Shown here: in pieces, positions 45,117 to 54,518 of the stretch
Layout: every line of letters starts with the position of its first letter
Numbering within the stretch: the first letter of the stretch is position 1
Assembly: GCA_051306415.1 (NCBI GenBank)
Contig: JBPPNE010000035.1
Location: 1 to 57,020, forward strand
Direction of reading: 5' to 3'
Length of the DNA: 57,020 nt
DNA from: CBDDRG01 sp051306415
GTDB lineage: Bacteria > Pseudomonadota > Gammaproteobacteria > Pseudomonadales > Porticoccaceae
Notes under the pieces: model-generated
Database searches by the model: none
The model's input: the letters and a program-made list of their open reading frames with translations, nothing else
Told to the model about the DNA's origin: nothing
Position numbers and translations under genes: made by a program

Positions 45117-45242
45117 TCCTCCGAATGATTGTCAGATTCTGCTGTGCCAGGTTCTGTGAAAGAAGCTTAGTCGCGGGTTGTGATTTCGACTAGGGAGTAA
45201 ACTTTGCCATCAGAGTTCCATTGGAGGAACGATAGCTCCGTC

Positions 45243-46203
45243 ATGCAGGATTTGAACGACCTTTACTACTACGTCCAGGTGCTCGACCACCGCGGCTTCG
45301 CGCCGGCCGGTCGAGCACTGGGCATGCCCAAATCCAAGCTGAGTCGCCGCATTGCGCTGCTGGAGGCACGCCTGGGCGTGCGCCTCATACAGCGATCGAC
45401 ACGCCAGTTTTCGGTGACGCCCATCGGCCAGAGTTTTTACGAGCGCTGTCAGGCGATGCTGATTGAAGCCGAGGCGGCCCAGGATGTCGTCGAACTGACG
45501 CAGACCGAACCGCGTGGCATCGTGCGCATGAGCTGTCCCATCGCATTGTTACACGCCAATGTCGCCACGATGCTGGCGGACTTCCTGCTAGCCCATCCAC
45601 TGGTGCGTGTTTATCTGGAGGCCACCAATCGCCGCGCCGATCCCATCGGCGAGAGCATAGATATCGCGATACGGGTGCGGCCGCCACCGCTGGAGGACAG
45701 CGATCTGGTGTTGCGTGTGCTCGCAGATCGCTGCCAATGTCTGGTGGCGAGCCCCGCCCTGGTGACGCAACATCCGCTGCCCAAAACGCCGGGGGACCTC
45801 GCCTCCTGGCCCAGCTTGGGTCTCGGGACTTCAGGTCAAAATCATGTCTGGCGGCTATTGGGTCCGGACGGCGCCAGCGTACAACAACCACATCAGCCGC
45901 GCTTTGTCACCAGCGATGAATGCGCTGCGCGCCGCGGCACTGGCTGGCGTCGATGTGGTGCAGTTGCCCTTGGTGATGGTCGTCGACCCATTGCAGGACG
46001 GTTCTCTGGTGCGCGTGTTACCTGGCTGGGAGCCTCGCGCCGAACTGATTCCTGCAGTGTTCCCGTCGCGCCGGGGTTTACTACCCTCGTTGCGCGCGCT
46101 GCTGGATCACCTCGCGCCCAGTTTCAGCGAGATTGTCGAGACCGCCGATCAATCGGTGGTCGACATCGAACGGGCTTTACTAGGGACTGGACCTGAAGAC
46201 TAG
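45243..46203 (+). pseudogene. LysR-family transcriptional regulator with a frameshift
   Basis: The N-terminal helix-turn-helix (LNDLYYYVQVLDHRGFAPAG, then MPKSKLSRRIALLEARLGVR) and most of the effector domain are in one frame from ATG 45243. After TSDE (45918-45920) homology continues in the +1 frame (ALRAAALAGVDVVQLPLVMV to the stop at 46203). A single extra base, or two lost, near 45921 explains this. Uncorrected, the protein would end in about 90 unrelated residues. The DNA-binding half is intact. Its location divergent to pirin suggests that it controlled that block. Confidence 0.85.
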
Positions 46204-46250
46204 CGGGTTTCTCTCCATGCTCCCGACTTTGGCTAAACACCCGCCAAAAT

Positions 46251-46283
46251 ACAGAACCCCCGGCGAATGACCGGGGGTTCTGT
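46251..46283. terminator. Bidirectional hairpin terminator between LysR and aceA
   Basis: A 13-bp perfect stem (ACAGAACCCCCGG / CCGGGGGTTCTGT) with a 7-nt loop lies between the two converging genes. On the minus strand it is followed by ATTTTGG, so it serves best for aceA. Confidence 0.85.
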
Positions 46284-46341
46284 CGAGAGCTTTGGTCGGC
46301 TTTGCAGGGTGGTGAAACCCTGGAAATCTAAGCCGCGCGCA

Positions 46342-47664
46342 TTAGGAAAATTGCTCTTCCTCCGTCGAGCCGGTCAATGCAGTGACCGAAGACTGGCCGC
46401 CCTGAATGACGGTGGTCATGTCGTCGAAGTAACCGGTGCCGACTTCCTGCTGGTGTGAGACAAAGGTGTAACCGCGGGTTGCGGCGGCGAACTCGGGTTC
46501 CTGCACCATTTCGACGTAGTGCTTCATGCCCTCGCCGCGCGCATAGTTGTAGGCCAAGTCGTACATGTTGTACCACATGCTGTGAATGCCGGCCAAGGTG
46601 ATGAACTGGTACTTGTAGCCCATGTTGCTGAGTTCCTGCTGGAACTTGGCGATAGTGGCGTCGTCCAAGTTTTTCTTCCAGTTGAATGACGGCGAACAGT
46701 TGTACGACAGCAGTTTACCCGGGTGCTTGGCGTGGACGGCATCGGCAAATAGCTTGGCTTCGGCCAGCGACGGCGTTGAGGTTTCGCACCAGAGCAGATC
46801 GGCGTAGGGCGCATAGGAGATCGCCCGATCAATCGCCTGTTCAATGTCGGCTCTGACCCGGTAAAAACCTTCTGGGGTGCGCTTGCCAGTGACAAAGGGC
46901 TGGTCGCGCGGGTCACAGTCCGAGGTCAGCAGGTCCGCGGCATTGGCGTCGGTGCGCGCCAACACAATGGTTGGTACGTCGGCGACGTCAGCGGCGAGGC
47001 GGGCAGCAGTCAGCTTCTGAATGGCCTCCTGAGTCGGCACCAGTACCTTGCCGCCCATGTGGCCGCACTTTTTGACTGAGGCCAATTGGTCTTCGAAGTG
47101 AACCCCGGCGGCGCCGGCCTCGATCATGGCTTTCATCAACTCGTAGGCATTCAGCACGCCACCAAAGCCGGCCTCGGCATCGGCGACGATGGGCGCGAAG
47201 TAATCGACCGCGTTGGCATCGCCTGGATTGATGCCCTTGCCCCACTGGATCTGGTCGGCGCGGGAGAACGCGTTGTTGATCCGCTGGACGACGGCGGGAA
47301 CGGAATTGGCCGGGTACAGCGATTGGTCGGGATACATGCTCATGCCGGCGTTGTTGTCCGCGGCGACCTGCCAGCCCGACAGATAGATGGCTTCGATGCC
47401 GGCTTTGACCTGCTGAACGGCCTGACCACCGGTGAGCGCGCCGAGGCTGTTGACGTAGCCTTTCTTGGCACCGCCATTAATCAGCTTCCAGAGCTTTTCG
47501 GCACCGCGACGGGCGACGGTGTTCTCTTTCTTCAGTGAACCACGCAGACGCACCACGTCTTCCGCCGAATAGGTGCGAGTTACGCCCTGCCAGCGGGGAT
47601 TCTCGGCCCAGTCTTTCTTGATGCGTGCGATTTCAGCGGCGCGGTCGTAGTTTCCGGTGGTCAT
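46342..47664 (-). CDS. aceA: Isocitrate lyase
   Basis: Splits isocitrate to glyoxylate and succinate, the first step of the glyoxylate shunt; 440 residues (E. coli 434). The catalytic loop KKCGHMGGK (198-206, Cys200) is intact, with DNNAGMSMYPDQSLYP (103-118) and the loop SPSFNWKKNL also present. It is of the short bacterial type. It is transcribed away from the LysR gene, whose intergenic region holds a 17-bp element repeated before glcB. Confidence 0.96.
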   Translation of the reverse strand: MTTGNYDRAAEIARIKKDWAENPRWQGVTRTYSAEDVVRLRGSLKKENTVARRGAEKLWKLINGGAKKGYVNSLGALTGGQAVQQVKAGIEAIYLSGWQVAADNNAGMSMYPDQSLYPANSVPAVVQRINNAFSRADQIQWGKGINPGDANAVDYFAPIVADAEAGFGGVLNAYELMKAMIEAGAAGVHFEDQLASVKKCGHMGGKVLVPTQEAIQKLTAARLAADVADVPTIVLARTDANAADLLTSDCDPRDQPFVTGKRTPEGFYRVRADIEQAIDRAISYAPYADLLWCETSTPSLAEAKLFADAVHAKHPGKLLSYNCSPSFNWKKNLDDATIAKFQQELSNMGYKYQFITLAGIHSMWYNMYDLAYNYARGEGMKHYVEMVQEPEFAAATRGYTFVSHQQEVGTGYFDDMTTVIQGGQSSVTALTGSTEEEQFS

Positions 47665-47736
47665 GTCTTGCTCCTTGGCTTGGTCATGGAATGGCTGGTA
47701 GATAAAAAGTTGGCAAATTCTAGGCGGAGCTGCATA

Positions 47737-47753
47737 ATTTAGCTAATTTATCG
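47737..47753 (-). promoter_or_regulatory. Putative LysR operator upstream of aceA
   Basis: Read in the aceA direction, the sequence is CGATAAATTAGCTAAAT, containing the palindrome TTAGCTAA. It begins 72 bp before the aceA start codon. The identical 17-mer lies upstream of glcB in the same orientation relative to that gene. It also sits 23 bp before the divergent LysR gene, so autoregulation is possible. Confidence 0.75.
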
Positions 47754-47776
47754 TTTTTATTTTCGGCATTTATCAT

Positions 47777-48727
47777 ATGAATATAAGCCGCATCGATCTG
47801 AACCTGCTGGTCTATCTGGACGTGCTGCTGCGGGAGCGCAACGTGACCAAGGCCGCCAGTCATCTGGGCATTACCCAACCCGCGCTCAGCAATGGCCTGC
47901 GGCGATTGCGAGAGTTGTTCGGCGACCCCTTATTGGTTCGCACCAGCGAAGGCATGACGCCCACCGACCGCGCCTTGCTACTGCAACCGCAGGTCAGGGA
48001 CATCCTCGCCAGCATCGAGAAGACCGTGCAGCCGCAACGAGAGTTCCAGGCTATTTCGGCGACCCGGGTATTCAGAATCATGGCCAGTGACTATGCCGAA
48101 TCGACGTTGATTCCGCCGTTACTGGCTCATCTCGGCCAACAGGCGCCTGGCGTCACGCTGGATATACTGACGCCCAGCGACGTGCGCTTCCAGGATGTGG
48201 AGCAGGGCAAGGTGGACATGCTGCTGAATCGCTTCGATGAAATGCCGCAGTCTTTCCATCAGGTCATGGTATGGGAAGACGATTTCTCGTGCCTGCTCAG
48301 TGTCGATAATGTGCTGCTGAAGCATTTCGACCTCGACACTTACCTAAATGGTCGTCACGTCTGGGTCAGCAAAACCGGCATGGGCGCCGGCGTCGGCATG
48401 AACCCGCAGGACGCTCTGCGCCTGGGTTGGGTCGATGAGGCGCTGAAACGACTCGGCAAAAAGCGCCGCATCGCTGTGTTTACCCGGCACTATCTGGTAG
48501 CGGCATTACTCGCCGAGCAACCGGACCTGATTGTGACGGTGCCCAGCCGGCTAGCGCGCTTGCAGGCTAATAACCCGCGCGTCGCGCTGTGCCCACCACC
48601 CTTTGCGATTCCATCGTTTGAGTTGAAAATGGCCTGGAGTCCGTTGCTGCAAAATAACCCGGACCATCAATGGATGCGGCGACTGATACTGGAGATTGGG
48701 CGGGACAGCGAGCAAGCGACTATTTGA
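47777..48727 (+). CDS. LysR-family regulator, probable controller of the glyoxylate shunt
   Basis: 316 residues. The N-terminal winged helix (DLNLLVYLDVLLRERNVTKA, then LGITQPALSNGLRRLRELFG) resembles the NodD/LinR-like branch of LysR proteins. The C-terminal effector domain is complete (about 90-300). It sits between divergent aceA and co-directional glcB, each preceded by the same 17-bp element. Control of both genes in response to acetate or C2 metabolism is inferred from this arrangement. The effector is unknown. Confidence 0.9.
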   Translation: MNISRIDLNLLVYLDVLLRERNVTKAASHLGITQPALSNGLRRLRELFGDPLLVRTSEGMTPTDRALLLQPQVRDILASIEKTVQPQREFQAISATRVFRIMASDYAESTLIPPLLAHLGQQAPGVTLDILTPSDVRFQDVEQGKVDMLLNRFDEMPQSFHQVMVWEDDFSCLLSVDNVLLKHFDLDTYLNGRHVWVSKTGMGAGVGMNPQDALRLGWVDEALKRLGKKRRIAVFTRHYLVAALLAEQPDLIVTVPSRLARLQANNPRVALCPPPFAIPSFELKMAWSPLLQNNPDHQWMRRLILEIGRDSEQATI

Positions 48728-48750
48728 CGGGCGAATATCGAGCATAAAGT

Positions 48751-48767
48751 CGATAAATTAGCTAAAT
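48751..48767 (+). promoter_or_regulatory. Putative LysR operator upstream of glcB
   Basis: CGATAAATTAGCTAAAT, identical to the element before aceA and in the same orientation relative to the gene it precedes. The gap to the glcB ATG is 83 bp (72 bp for aceA). Confidence 0.75.
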
Positions 48768-48850
48768 CTTGCCCTCTTGCTTAGACTCTGCAGCGGAGAC
48801 ACCCCTCCGCATAAATTCGATTTACCAGAACCACAGGACCTGTGCCAGCC

Positions 48851-51037
48851 ATGACAGCACGTATTCAAAAGGGCGGTTTGCGGATCGCTAAAGAACTGCA
48901 CGATTTGGTGAAAGACGAGATCACGCCGGGTATCGGTCTCGATCCTGAAAAAATCTGGTCGTCATTCGAGACCATCGTCAATGACCTCGGCCCGCGCAAT
49001 GTGGGGTTGCTGGCCAAACGTGGTCAGCTGCAGACGACCATCGATGCCTGGCATCAACAGCGCAGCGGCCAGCCGCACGATACTGTCGCCTACAAGGCGT
49101 TCCTGCGGGAGATTGGCTATCTGGTGCCCGAAGGCGCTGACTTTGCGATCACCACCGACAATGTGGACCGCGAAATCGCGAGCATTGCCGGTCCCCAACT
49201 GGTGGTGCCGGTGACCAATGCGCGCTACGCGCTGAATGCGGCCAACGCCCGCTGGGGCAGCCTCTACGATGCGCTCTACGGCGGCGACGTGATCTCGGAG
49301 GAGGGCGGCGCCAGCCGTGCTGGCGGTTACAACCCTGTCCGCGGCGCCAGGGTTATCCAGTATGCCCGTGAGTTTCTCGATCGCGCCGTCCCGCTTGCGC
49401 TCGGCCAGCACGGCAGCGTTACCCGCTATGCGATCCGCGAAGGCGCCTTGGCGGCGACGCTTGACGACGGTCGGGTGGCGTCCCTGAAGAGTCCGGGCCA
49501 ACTGGTTGGCTATCTGGGCGATCAGGAAAATCCATTATCTGTTCTATTAATTAACAATGGCTTGCACATCGAAATTCAGATAGATCCGACTCACTACGTT
49601 GGCAAGGATGACAAGGCCAGCGTCAAGGATTTGTACATCGAGTCGGCGATCACGACGATTCAGGACTGTGAGGATTCCGTCGCCACTGTCGATGCCGCCG
49701 ACAAGTGTGCAGCCTACCGCAATTGGCTCGGATTGATGAGCGGCACTCTCGCGGAGTCCTTCGACAAGGGCGGCAAGATGATGACGCGGGCGCTGAATCC
49801 GGATCGGGAATTCAAGACCCCGAGCGGTGGCGCGTTGACCTTGCCCGGGTGCAGCCTGCTGCTGGTGCGCAATGTCGGCCACCTGATGACCACGGATGCG
49901 GTACTGGACCGCGACGGTAACGAGGTGCCCGAGGGCATCCTCGACGCGATGATGACGAGCCTGATTGCGATCCACGATCTCAAGCACACCGGCCGCTACC
50001 GTAATTCCCGCGCTGGCAGTGTCTATATCGTCAAGCCTAAGATGCACGGGCCCGAGGAAGTGGCCTTTGCCGTCGAGCTGTTCAGCCGTGTCGAGCAGGC
50101 GCTGGGCCTGCCCGCCCGGACGCTGAAAATCGGCATCATGGACGAGGAGCGGCGCACCACGATCAACCTGAAGGAGTGCATCCGCCAGGCCAAGGACCGG
50201 GTCATTTTCATCAACACCGGCTTTCTCGACCGCACCGGGGACGAAATTCACACCAGCATGGAAGCCGGCGCGATGGTGCGCAAGGGTGCGATGAAACAGC
50301 AACCCTGGATCACCGCCTACGAGGACTGGAACGTGGATATCGGCCTGGCCGCCGGTTTTCAGGGCCGGGCGCAGATCGGCAAGGGCATGTGGGCCATGCC
50401 CGATTTGATGGCCGACATGATGACCGCGAAAATTGCCCACCCGCAGGCGGGCGCCAACTGTGCCTGGGTACCGTCACCGACAGCGGCGACCCTCCACGCC
50501 ATGCACTATCACCGGGTCAGCGTTCGCGCGCGTCAGGACGAATTGGCGCAACGGCAGCGCGCGAGCCTCGACGATATCCTGACCATTCCCTTATTACCGC
50601 CGGAAGCGCGGAAAGCCCTCAGCGCCGCGGACATTGACCAGGAGCTTGCCAACAACATCCAAGGCATTCTCGGCTATGTGGTGCGTTGGATCGACCAGGG
50701 AGTGGGCTGCTCCAAGGTGCCCGACATCAACCACGTCGGCCTGATGGAAGACCGGGCGACGTTGCGCATCTCCAGCCAGCACGTCGCCAACTGGCTGCAT
50801 CATGGTATTTGTAGTGTCGATCAGGTCTTGGCCGTGCTCAAACGTATGGCCGCCGTCGTCGATGCACAGAATGCCGGCGATTCCGTTTACACCAACATGG
50901 CGCCAAACTTTGACACCAGTGTTGCGTTCCAAGCCGCTTCCGACCTGATTTTCAAGGGCAGGGAGCAACCCAACGGCTATACCGAACCGGTCCTGCACGC
51001 GCGTCGACGGGAGGCAAAGTCCAGATCCGTAAGCTGA
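48851..51037 (+). CDS. glcB: Malate synthase G
   Basis: Condenses glyoxylate with acetyl-CoA to malate, the second shunt reaction; 728 residues, the length of the G isoform. Visible landmarks are NARWGSLYDALYGGDVI, IQDCEDSVATVDAADK, KIGIMDEERRTTINL with the active-site Glu, RTGDEIHTSMEAG with the Asp/Glu of the Mg site, and the late DRATLRISSQHVANWLHHG. ATG 48851 fits the family N-terminus (GGLRIAKELHDLVKDEI); a GTG nine bases earlier is also possible. Confidence 0.95.
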   Translation: MTARIQKGGLRIAKELHDLVKDEITPGIGLDPEKIWSSFETIVNDLGPRNVGLLAKRGQLQTTIDAWHQQRSGQPHDTVAYKAFLREIGYLVPEGADFAITTDNVDREIASIAGPQLVVPVTNARYALNAANARWGSLYDALYGGDVISEEGGASRAGGYNPVRGARVIQYAREFLDRAVPLALGQHGSVTRYAIREGALAATLDDGRVASLKSPGQLVGYLGDQENPLSVLLINNGLHIEIQIDPTHYVGKDDKASVKDLYIESAITTIQDCEDSVATVDAADKCAAYRNWLGLMSGTLAESFDKGGKMMTRALNPDREFKTPSGGALTLPGCSLLLVRNVGHLMTTDAVLDRDGNEVPEGILDAMMTSLIAIHDLKHTGRYRNSRAGSVYIVKPKMHGPEEVAFAVELFSRVEQALGLPARTLKIGIMDEERRTTINLKECIRQAKDRVIFINTGFLDRTGDEIHTSMEAGAMVRKGAMKQQPWITAYEDWNVDIGLAAGFQGRAQIGKGMWAMPDLMADMMTAKIAHPQAGANCAWVPSPTAATLHAMHYHRVSVRARQDELAQRQRASLDDILTIPLLPPEARKALSAADIDQELANNIQGILGYVVRWIDQGVGCSKVPDINHVGLMEDRATLRISSQHVANWLHHGICSVDQVLAVLKRMAAVVDAQNAGDSVYTNMAPNFDTSVAFQAASDLIFKGREQPNGYTEPVLHARRREAKSRSVS

Positions 51038-51345
51038 CCGGGCTCAGGTCTGGTTGAATGTTGCGCTGGGCAGAAACGCCGCCCAGCGATGTGAATACGC
51101 ATAACAAGATTTTCGGCAATTGACGCACGAAAGCGGAAGATGATCACGCTACCCATAGGCATTCGGACAGGGAGCATGGCGCAAGCTGTCTGTTCAACAA
51201 CGGGTGTTCAGCAACGAGCGCTCAACAAAATGCCGGCTCACCATGCTTAAGGCCATGCATCCGCGCGGAGTCAAGTCCGCGCGGCGCCCGCATGATCACT
51301 TGTTAAGGATCGAACCTCGGTGACAGGTCGATCCCCAGGATACTG
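51038..51345. other. Intergenic region after glcB; one hairpin, no gene seen
   Basis: A 308-bp region between converging glcB and the cytochrome gene. A 9-bp hairpin (CCGCGCGGA / TCCGCGCGG, 51261-51284, 6-nt loop) could end transcription but has no T-run. The short open frames here have no recognisable content. Confidence 0.55.
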
Positions 51346-51825
51346 TTATTTTTGTCTCGACTTGATGTAATCGACTATATGCCTAATGCGCGTCTCGGCA
51401 ATGATGGTGCGATCTCCGCTGTCCTCAAAAATAATTTTGCCCCACACCGACATGACTGCGGGGCCATGGCTGCGGAAGTTTTTGTCGTAATCCGCATTGC
51501 CCTGGATAATATCCATTACGCGTTTGTAGGGAAACGCGCCATCGGTCTCCTGTTGATGGAGATACGTCAAATCCGGTGGACGATTCTTCAACGAACCGGC
51601 GACCGGGCCATTGCCCTCGCCCTTTTCACCATGACAGGACGCGCAGTAAGTCATGTAATCTTCTTTCCCCTGCTTGATGGCGCTGCCTTCTTCCGCAAAA
51701 CCGGCAGTAGCGAACCCCAGAGACTAACCAAATCCCAAACCTACAACAGCCGTCCTCGGTTTCCTTTGACCGGTCCGCGGAGTGCGCGTTGAAGCGAGCG
51801 ATTGAATACCGGCTATGCTATTCAT
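51346..51825 (-). pseudogene. Periplasmic cytochrome c with an amber stop in its signal peptide
   Basis: From ATG 51825, preceded by AGGAGAG, the frame encodes a basic start and the beginning of a hydrophobic segment (RTAVVGLGFG). It meets TAG at 51726-51724 and continues in the same frame with SLGFATAGFAEEGSAIKQG, completing a signal peptide, and then a class I cytochrome domain with heme site CASCH and a late Met (PAVMSVWG) as likely axial ligand. No good alternative start lies after the stop. One base change would repair the 159-codon gene, so it is either recently inactivated or a read error. Confidence 0.83.
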
Positions 51826-52280
51826 GATGTCTCTCCTCGTGTTGATATTGTTATCTGTGGCAAACCTAACCGTGATTGTGAAACTATTGACTGATCCAGA
51901 TCAAGTGTGTTGATTAGTTGACGCATTATCGCCCTCATGACCTAATGCCAGCGCGGCATTTTGCATGGGAATTTCATGGCTATAAGACGCTTCACCAGGC
52001 CTCCGGCTGATGCAAAAAAGACGCTGAATGGCGCAAAGGCAAATAGTCCTGGCCGTTTCAGTAGCACAGGCATGCGCCCCGGCGGGGGTGTCTGTTGCCG
52101 CGGGCAATCCAGTGATTGTACGCACCGGTTGGTTCTTCGCTGCCGGTTTCCAAATAAGCAGGAACCGCATCCCGACATCCTCGGCAATACGTGAGTTCAA
52201 CAGGGTGTCTTGCTGATCCAGCCCCGGTTGCATAACATGGCGAACCCGCCCATCCGGGCGTTGCCGATGAAGATAAGATT
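51826..52280. other. 455-bp region without a convincing gene
   Basis: It lies between the divergent cytochrome c and thiolase-fold genes. The cytochrome-proximal part is AT-rich and includes TGATC-CA-GATCA (51892-51903), a 5-bp-arm palindrome that could be a regulator site. Frames on both strands between 51900 and 52240 are open for 60-110 codons but contain no recognisable domain. Confidence 0.5.
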
Positions 52281-53453
52281 ATGGCGACCACTGCTGCCAT
52301 CGCCGCCGTTACCGAGATCAAACCGCAGCGCTATCCCGACCTCGATTCCTACGGCCTTTACATCAAGGTCATCAGCGAATTTCAGCGCGAGTGGGATGTG
52401 CGGCCCGGCGATATCGACGGTTTGCTGGCTTGTCCGGCGGGCATGGCCACCGGCGGCGCGGCGGATATCTTTACCCACGAGCAGCTCTACGAGGAGTTGG
52501 GCATTCAGCCGGTGTTTTCCGAAACCCTCAACGCCGGCGGTTCCACCTATGGCCTGATGGTGCAGCGAGCGACGCTGGCTATTCGCGCCGGGCTTGCGGA
52601 AGGCGTGCTCTGCGTTGGCGCCGGTAAATTTCCCAAGGTCGGTGGTGGCGGCGCCGAGGCGATGGCGCGCATGATCAGCCACGAGGGCTTCGAATTTCCC
52701 TACGGCACTTTTATCCCGGCCATGTACGCCCAAGTGGCCAGCCGCCATATGTTTGTTCACGGCACCACTCCGGAACATTTTGCAGAAGTCGCTGTGTCGT
52801 CGCGGCAGTGGGCGCTGATGAATCCCAACGCAATCACCTATGGCGGCGCTCCATTGACGGTGGAAGCGGTGCGCAAGTCGCGCCCCATCGCGACACCCTT
52901 TCATCTGTTTGACTGCTCGATTCCCGTGGAGGGCGGCGCCGCTGTGTTCGTCACCAGCGAGCGGCTGGCCAAGCGGATCAACCCGCAGCCGGCCTATATT
53001 CTCGGCATGGGTGAGCATCACAACCATCGCAATATCCATCAGGCCAGGGATCTGCTCGACATCGGAGCCGGCAAGGCCGCTCGCAAGGCCTTTGCCGAGG
53101 CCGGCGTAACGCCGAGCGATATCGATGTGGCACAGATTTACGACGCCTTTACGGTGAATCCCCTGGTGTTTGTCGAGGAGCTCGGCTTTTGCGCGCCGGG
53201 CAAAGGCGGGGAGCTGTTCCAGTCCGGGCGAACCCGGCCTGGCGGCGATCTGCCGGTGAATACCTATGGCGGCTTACTCTCCTACGGCCACACCGGCGAT
53301 GCTTCCGGTATGTCGATGATCGTCGAGGGTGCGATCCAGATCATGGGCCGGGGCGCGGAGAGGCAGGTGAGCGGAACCAATCTCGCGCTGGTGCACTCCT
53401 ATGGCGGCATGATGAGCGAGCATTCAACACTGATCCTGGGGCGGCAGTCATGA
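52281..53453 (+). CDS. Thiolase-fold protein lacking the nucleophile Cys (Ltp2-like)
   Basis: 390 residues with the thiolase/SCP-x fold: GDIDGLLACPAG, ETLNAGGSTYGLMVQRA, VEGGAAVFVTS, and the C-terminal YGGLLSYGHTGDASGMSMI. At the nucleophile position the sequence is AGGSTYG (86-90), with no Cys, and the C-terminal Cys-x-Gly of true thiolases is also missing. This is the pattern of steroid side-chain aldolases such as Ltp2, which cleave by retro-aldol reaction with a DUF35 partner. A DUF35 gene follows with a 4-bp overlap. Assignment as aldolase rather than thiolase is inference. Confidence 0.85.
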   Translation: MATTAAIAAVTEIKPQRYPDLDSYGLYIKVISEFQREWDVRPGDIDGLLACPAGMATGGAADIFTHEQLYEELGIQPVFSETLNAGGSTYGLMVQRATLAIRAGLAEGVLCVGAGKFPKVGGGGAEAMARMISHEGFEFPYGTFIPAMYAQVASRHMFVHGTTPEHFAEVAVSSRQWALMNPNAITYGGAPLTVEAVRKSRPIATPFHLFDCSIPVEGGAAVFVTSERLAKRINPQPAYILGMGEHHNHRNIHQARDLLDIGAGKAARKAFAEAGVTPSDIDVAQIYDAFTVNPLVFVEELGFCAPGKGGELFQSGRTRPGGDLPVNTYGGLLSYGHTGDASGMSMIVEGAIQIMGRGAERQVSGTNLALVHSYGGMMSEHSTLILGRQS

Positions 53454-53860
53454 GCCAGAACGAAAATCCCAAGCCACTGCCCAAGATCACGCCCGGCGCC
53501 GAGCTGTTCTGGGATTACTGCCGCGGCGAAAAACTGGTGCTGCCGTTTTGCAACCAGTGCGCGGCGTTTTTCTACTATCCGCGGGTCTGGTGTCCTAGTT
53601 GCTTTAATCAGGATCTCGAATGGAAGCCGGTGAGTGGGCGAGGGGTGGTGCACAGTTTTTCGGTTATTCACCAGTCACCGATGCCCTCCTTCGACGCGGA
53701 AGTGCCCTATGTGCTGGCCATCATCGAGCTGGACGAAGGCCCACGCATGTTGACCAATCTGGTGAATTGTGACTTCAATGCGGTGACGGTCGATATGCCA
53801 GTCAATGTTGTGTTTGAAAAGCGCGGCAACATGAAAGTGCCCCAGTTTGAACCCGCCTAA
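53450..53860 (+). CDS. DUF35 OB-fold zinc-ribbon protein
   Basis: 136 residues. An N-terminal zinc ribbon has Cys34, Cys37, Cys48 and Cys51 (LPFCNQCAAFFYYPRVWCPSC with the ligands at those positions). An OB-fold follows (GRGVVHSFSVIHQSP, YVLAIIELDEGPRML). These proteins form complexes with thiolase-fold enzymes. In actinobacterial ChsH2 the same domain is fused to a MaoC domain, but here it stands alone. ATG 53450 overlaps the thiolase stop. Confidence 0.88.
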   Translation: MSQNENPKPLPKITPGAELFWDYCRGEKLVLPFCNQCAAFFYYPRVWCPSCFNQDLEWKPVSGRGVVHSFSVIHQSPMPSFDAEVPYVLAIIELDEGPRMLTNLVNCDFNAVTVDMPVNVVFEKRGNMKVPQFEPA

Positions 53861-53974
53861 GCACCGTCGATACGTCGACATCAGATCAGTGCGAGCTAAA
53901 CGAGTGCCGGGAAAATAGAAGCCATAACAACGAAAGCGACTCTCAATTAACCACGCGGCTCGGGAGAACAAGCC

Positions 53975-54514
53975 ATGCCTGATACCAGCTCCGCCAAGGT
54001 GCCTTTTGATCTGCAATACGGCACCTACGAAGACGCCCTCAAACAGCTGAATGTGGAAGGTCAGCCCACTGAGGCGGAATTCAGCGTCAACTGGGAGATG
54101 ATCAAGATTTACTGCTCCTTGACCGAAGACGCCAATCTGAGCTACTGGGACGAGGCGTTCGCCAAGGAGCAGTGGGGTGGCATCGTCGCGCCGCCGGGGC
54201 TGCTGCTGACCTGGGCAATGCCGCTACAGTGGCATCCCACATCCAAACGCCGCCACTACTTTTGCGCGTTAAGCCTGCCGCTGCCGGGCAATACCGTCAT
54301 CAATGTCGCGACCACGACGGAGTTTTTCGAGCATCTGTTCCTGGGCGACCGGATCACTGTCAGCGATCGCTTGATCGATCTCACGCCGGAGAAATCGACG
54401 CGCCTCGGAGTCGGACATTTCCTGAAAACTCGGGCGACGTTCACGAATCAGAAAGGCGAGCTGATCGCCGAGCAAACCAACAGCCTGTTCCGCTTCAATG
54501 CGCACAAGGAGTAA
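53975..54514 (+). CDS. MaoC-like hot-dog protein (FAS1-type dehydratase half)
   Basis: 179 residues with a hot-dog fold of the N-terminal MaoC-like type: VNWEMIKIYCSLTEDANLSYWD, GGIVAPPGLLLTWAM, and FEHLFLGDRITVSDRLIDLT. It lacks the usual Asp/His hydratase pair in a clear form, as expected for the non-catalytic half of a heterodimeric enoyl-CoA hydratase such as ChsH1/ChsH2. The ribosome site is GGGAGA before ATG. It lies 114 bp after DUF35 and 4 bp before the second MaoC gene. Confidence 0.82.
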   Translation: MPDTSSAKVPFDLQYGTYEDALKQLNVEGQPTEAEFSVNWEMIKIYCSLTEDANLSYWDEAFAKEQWGGIVAPPGLLLTWAMPLQWHPTSKRRHYFCALSLPLPGNTVINVATTTEFFEHLFLGDRITVSDRLIDLTPEKSTRLGVGHFLKTRATFTNQKGELIAEQTNSLFRFNAHKE

Positions 54515-54518
54515 TCCC

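Noticed and set aside
51892..51903. TGATC-CA-GATCA taken for an FNR/Anr site
   Set aside because: Those sites need TTGAT-N4-ATCAA; the spacing and half-sites here do not fit.
51961..52233. Open frames on both strands upstream of the thiolase-fold gene
   Set aside because: No frame gives a recognisable protein, and base composition by codon position does not favour one strand.
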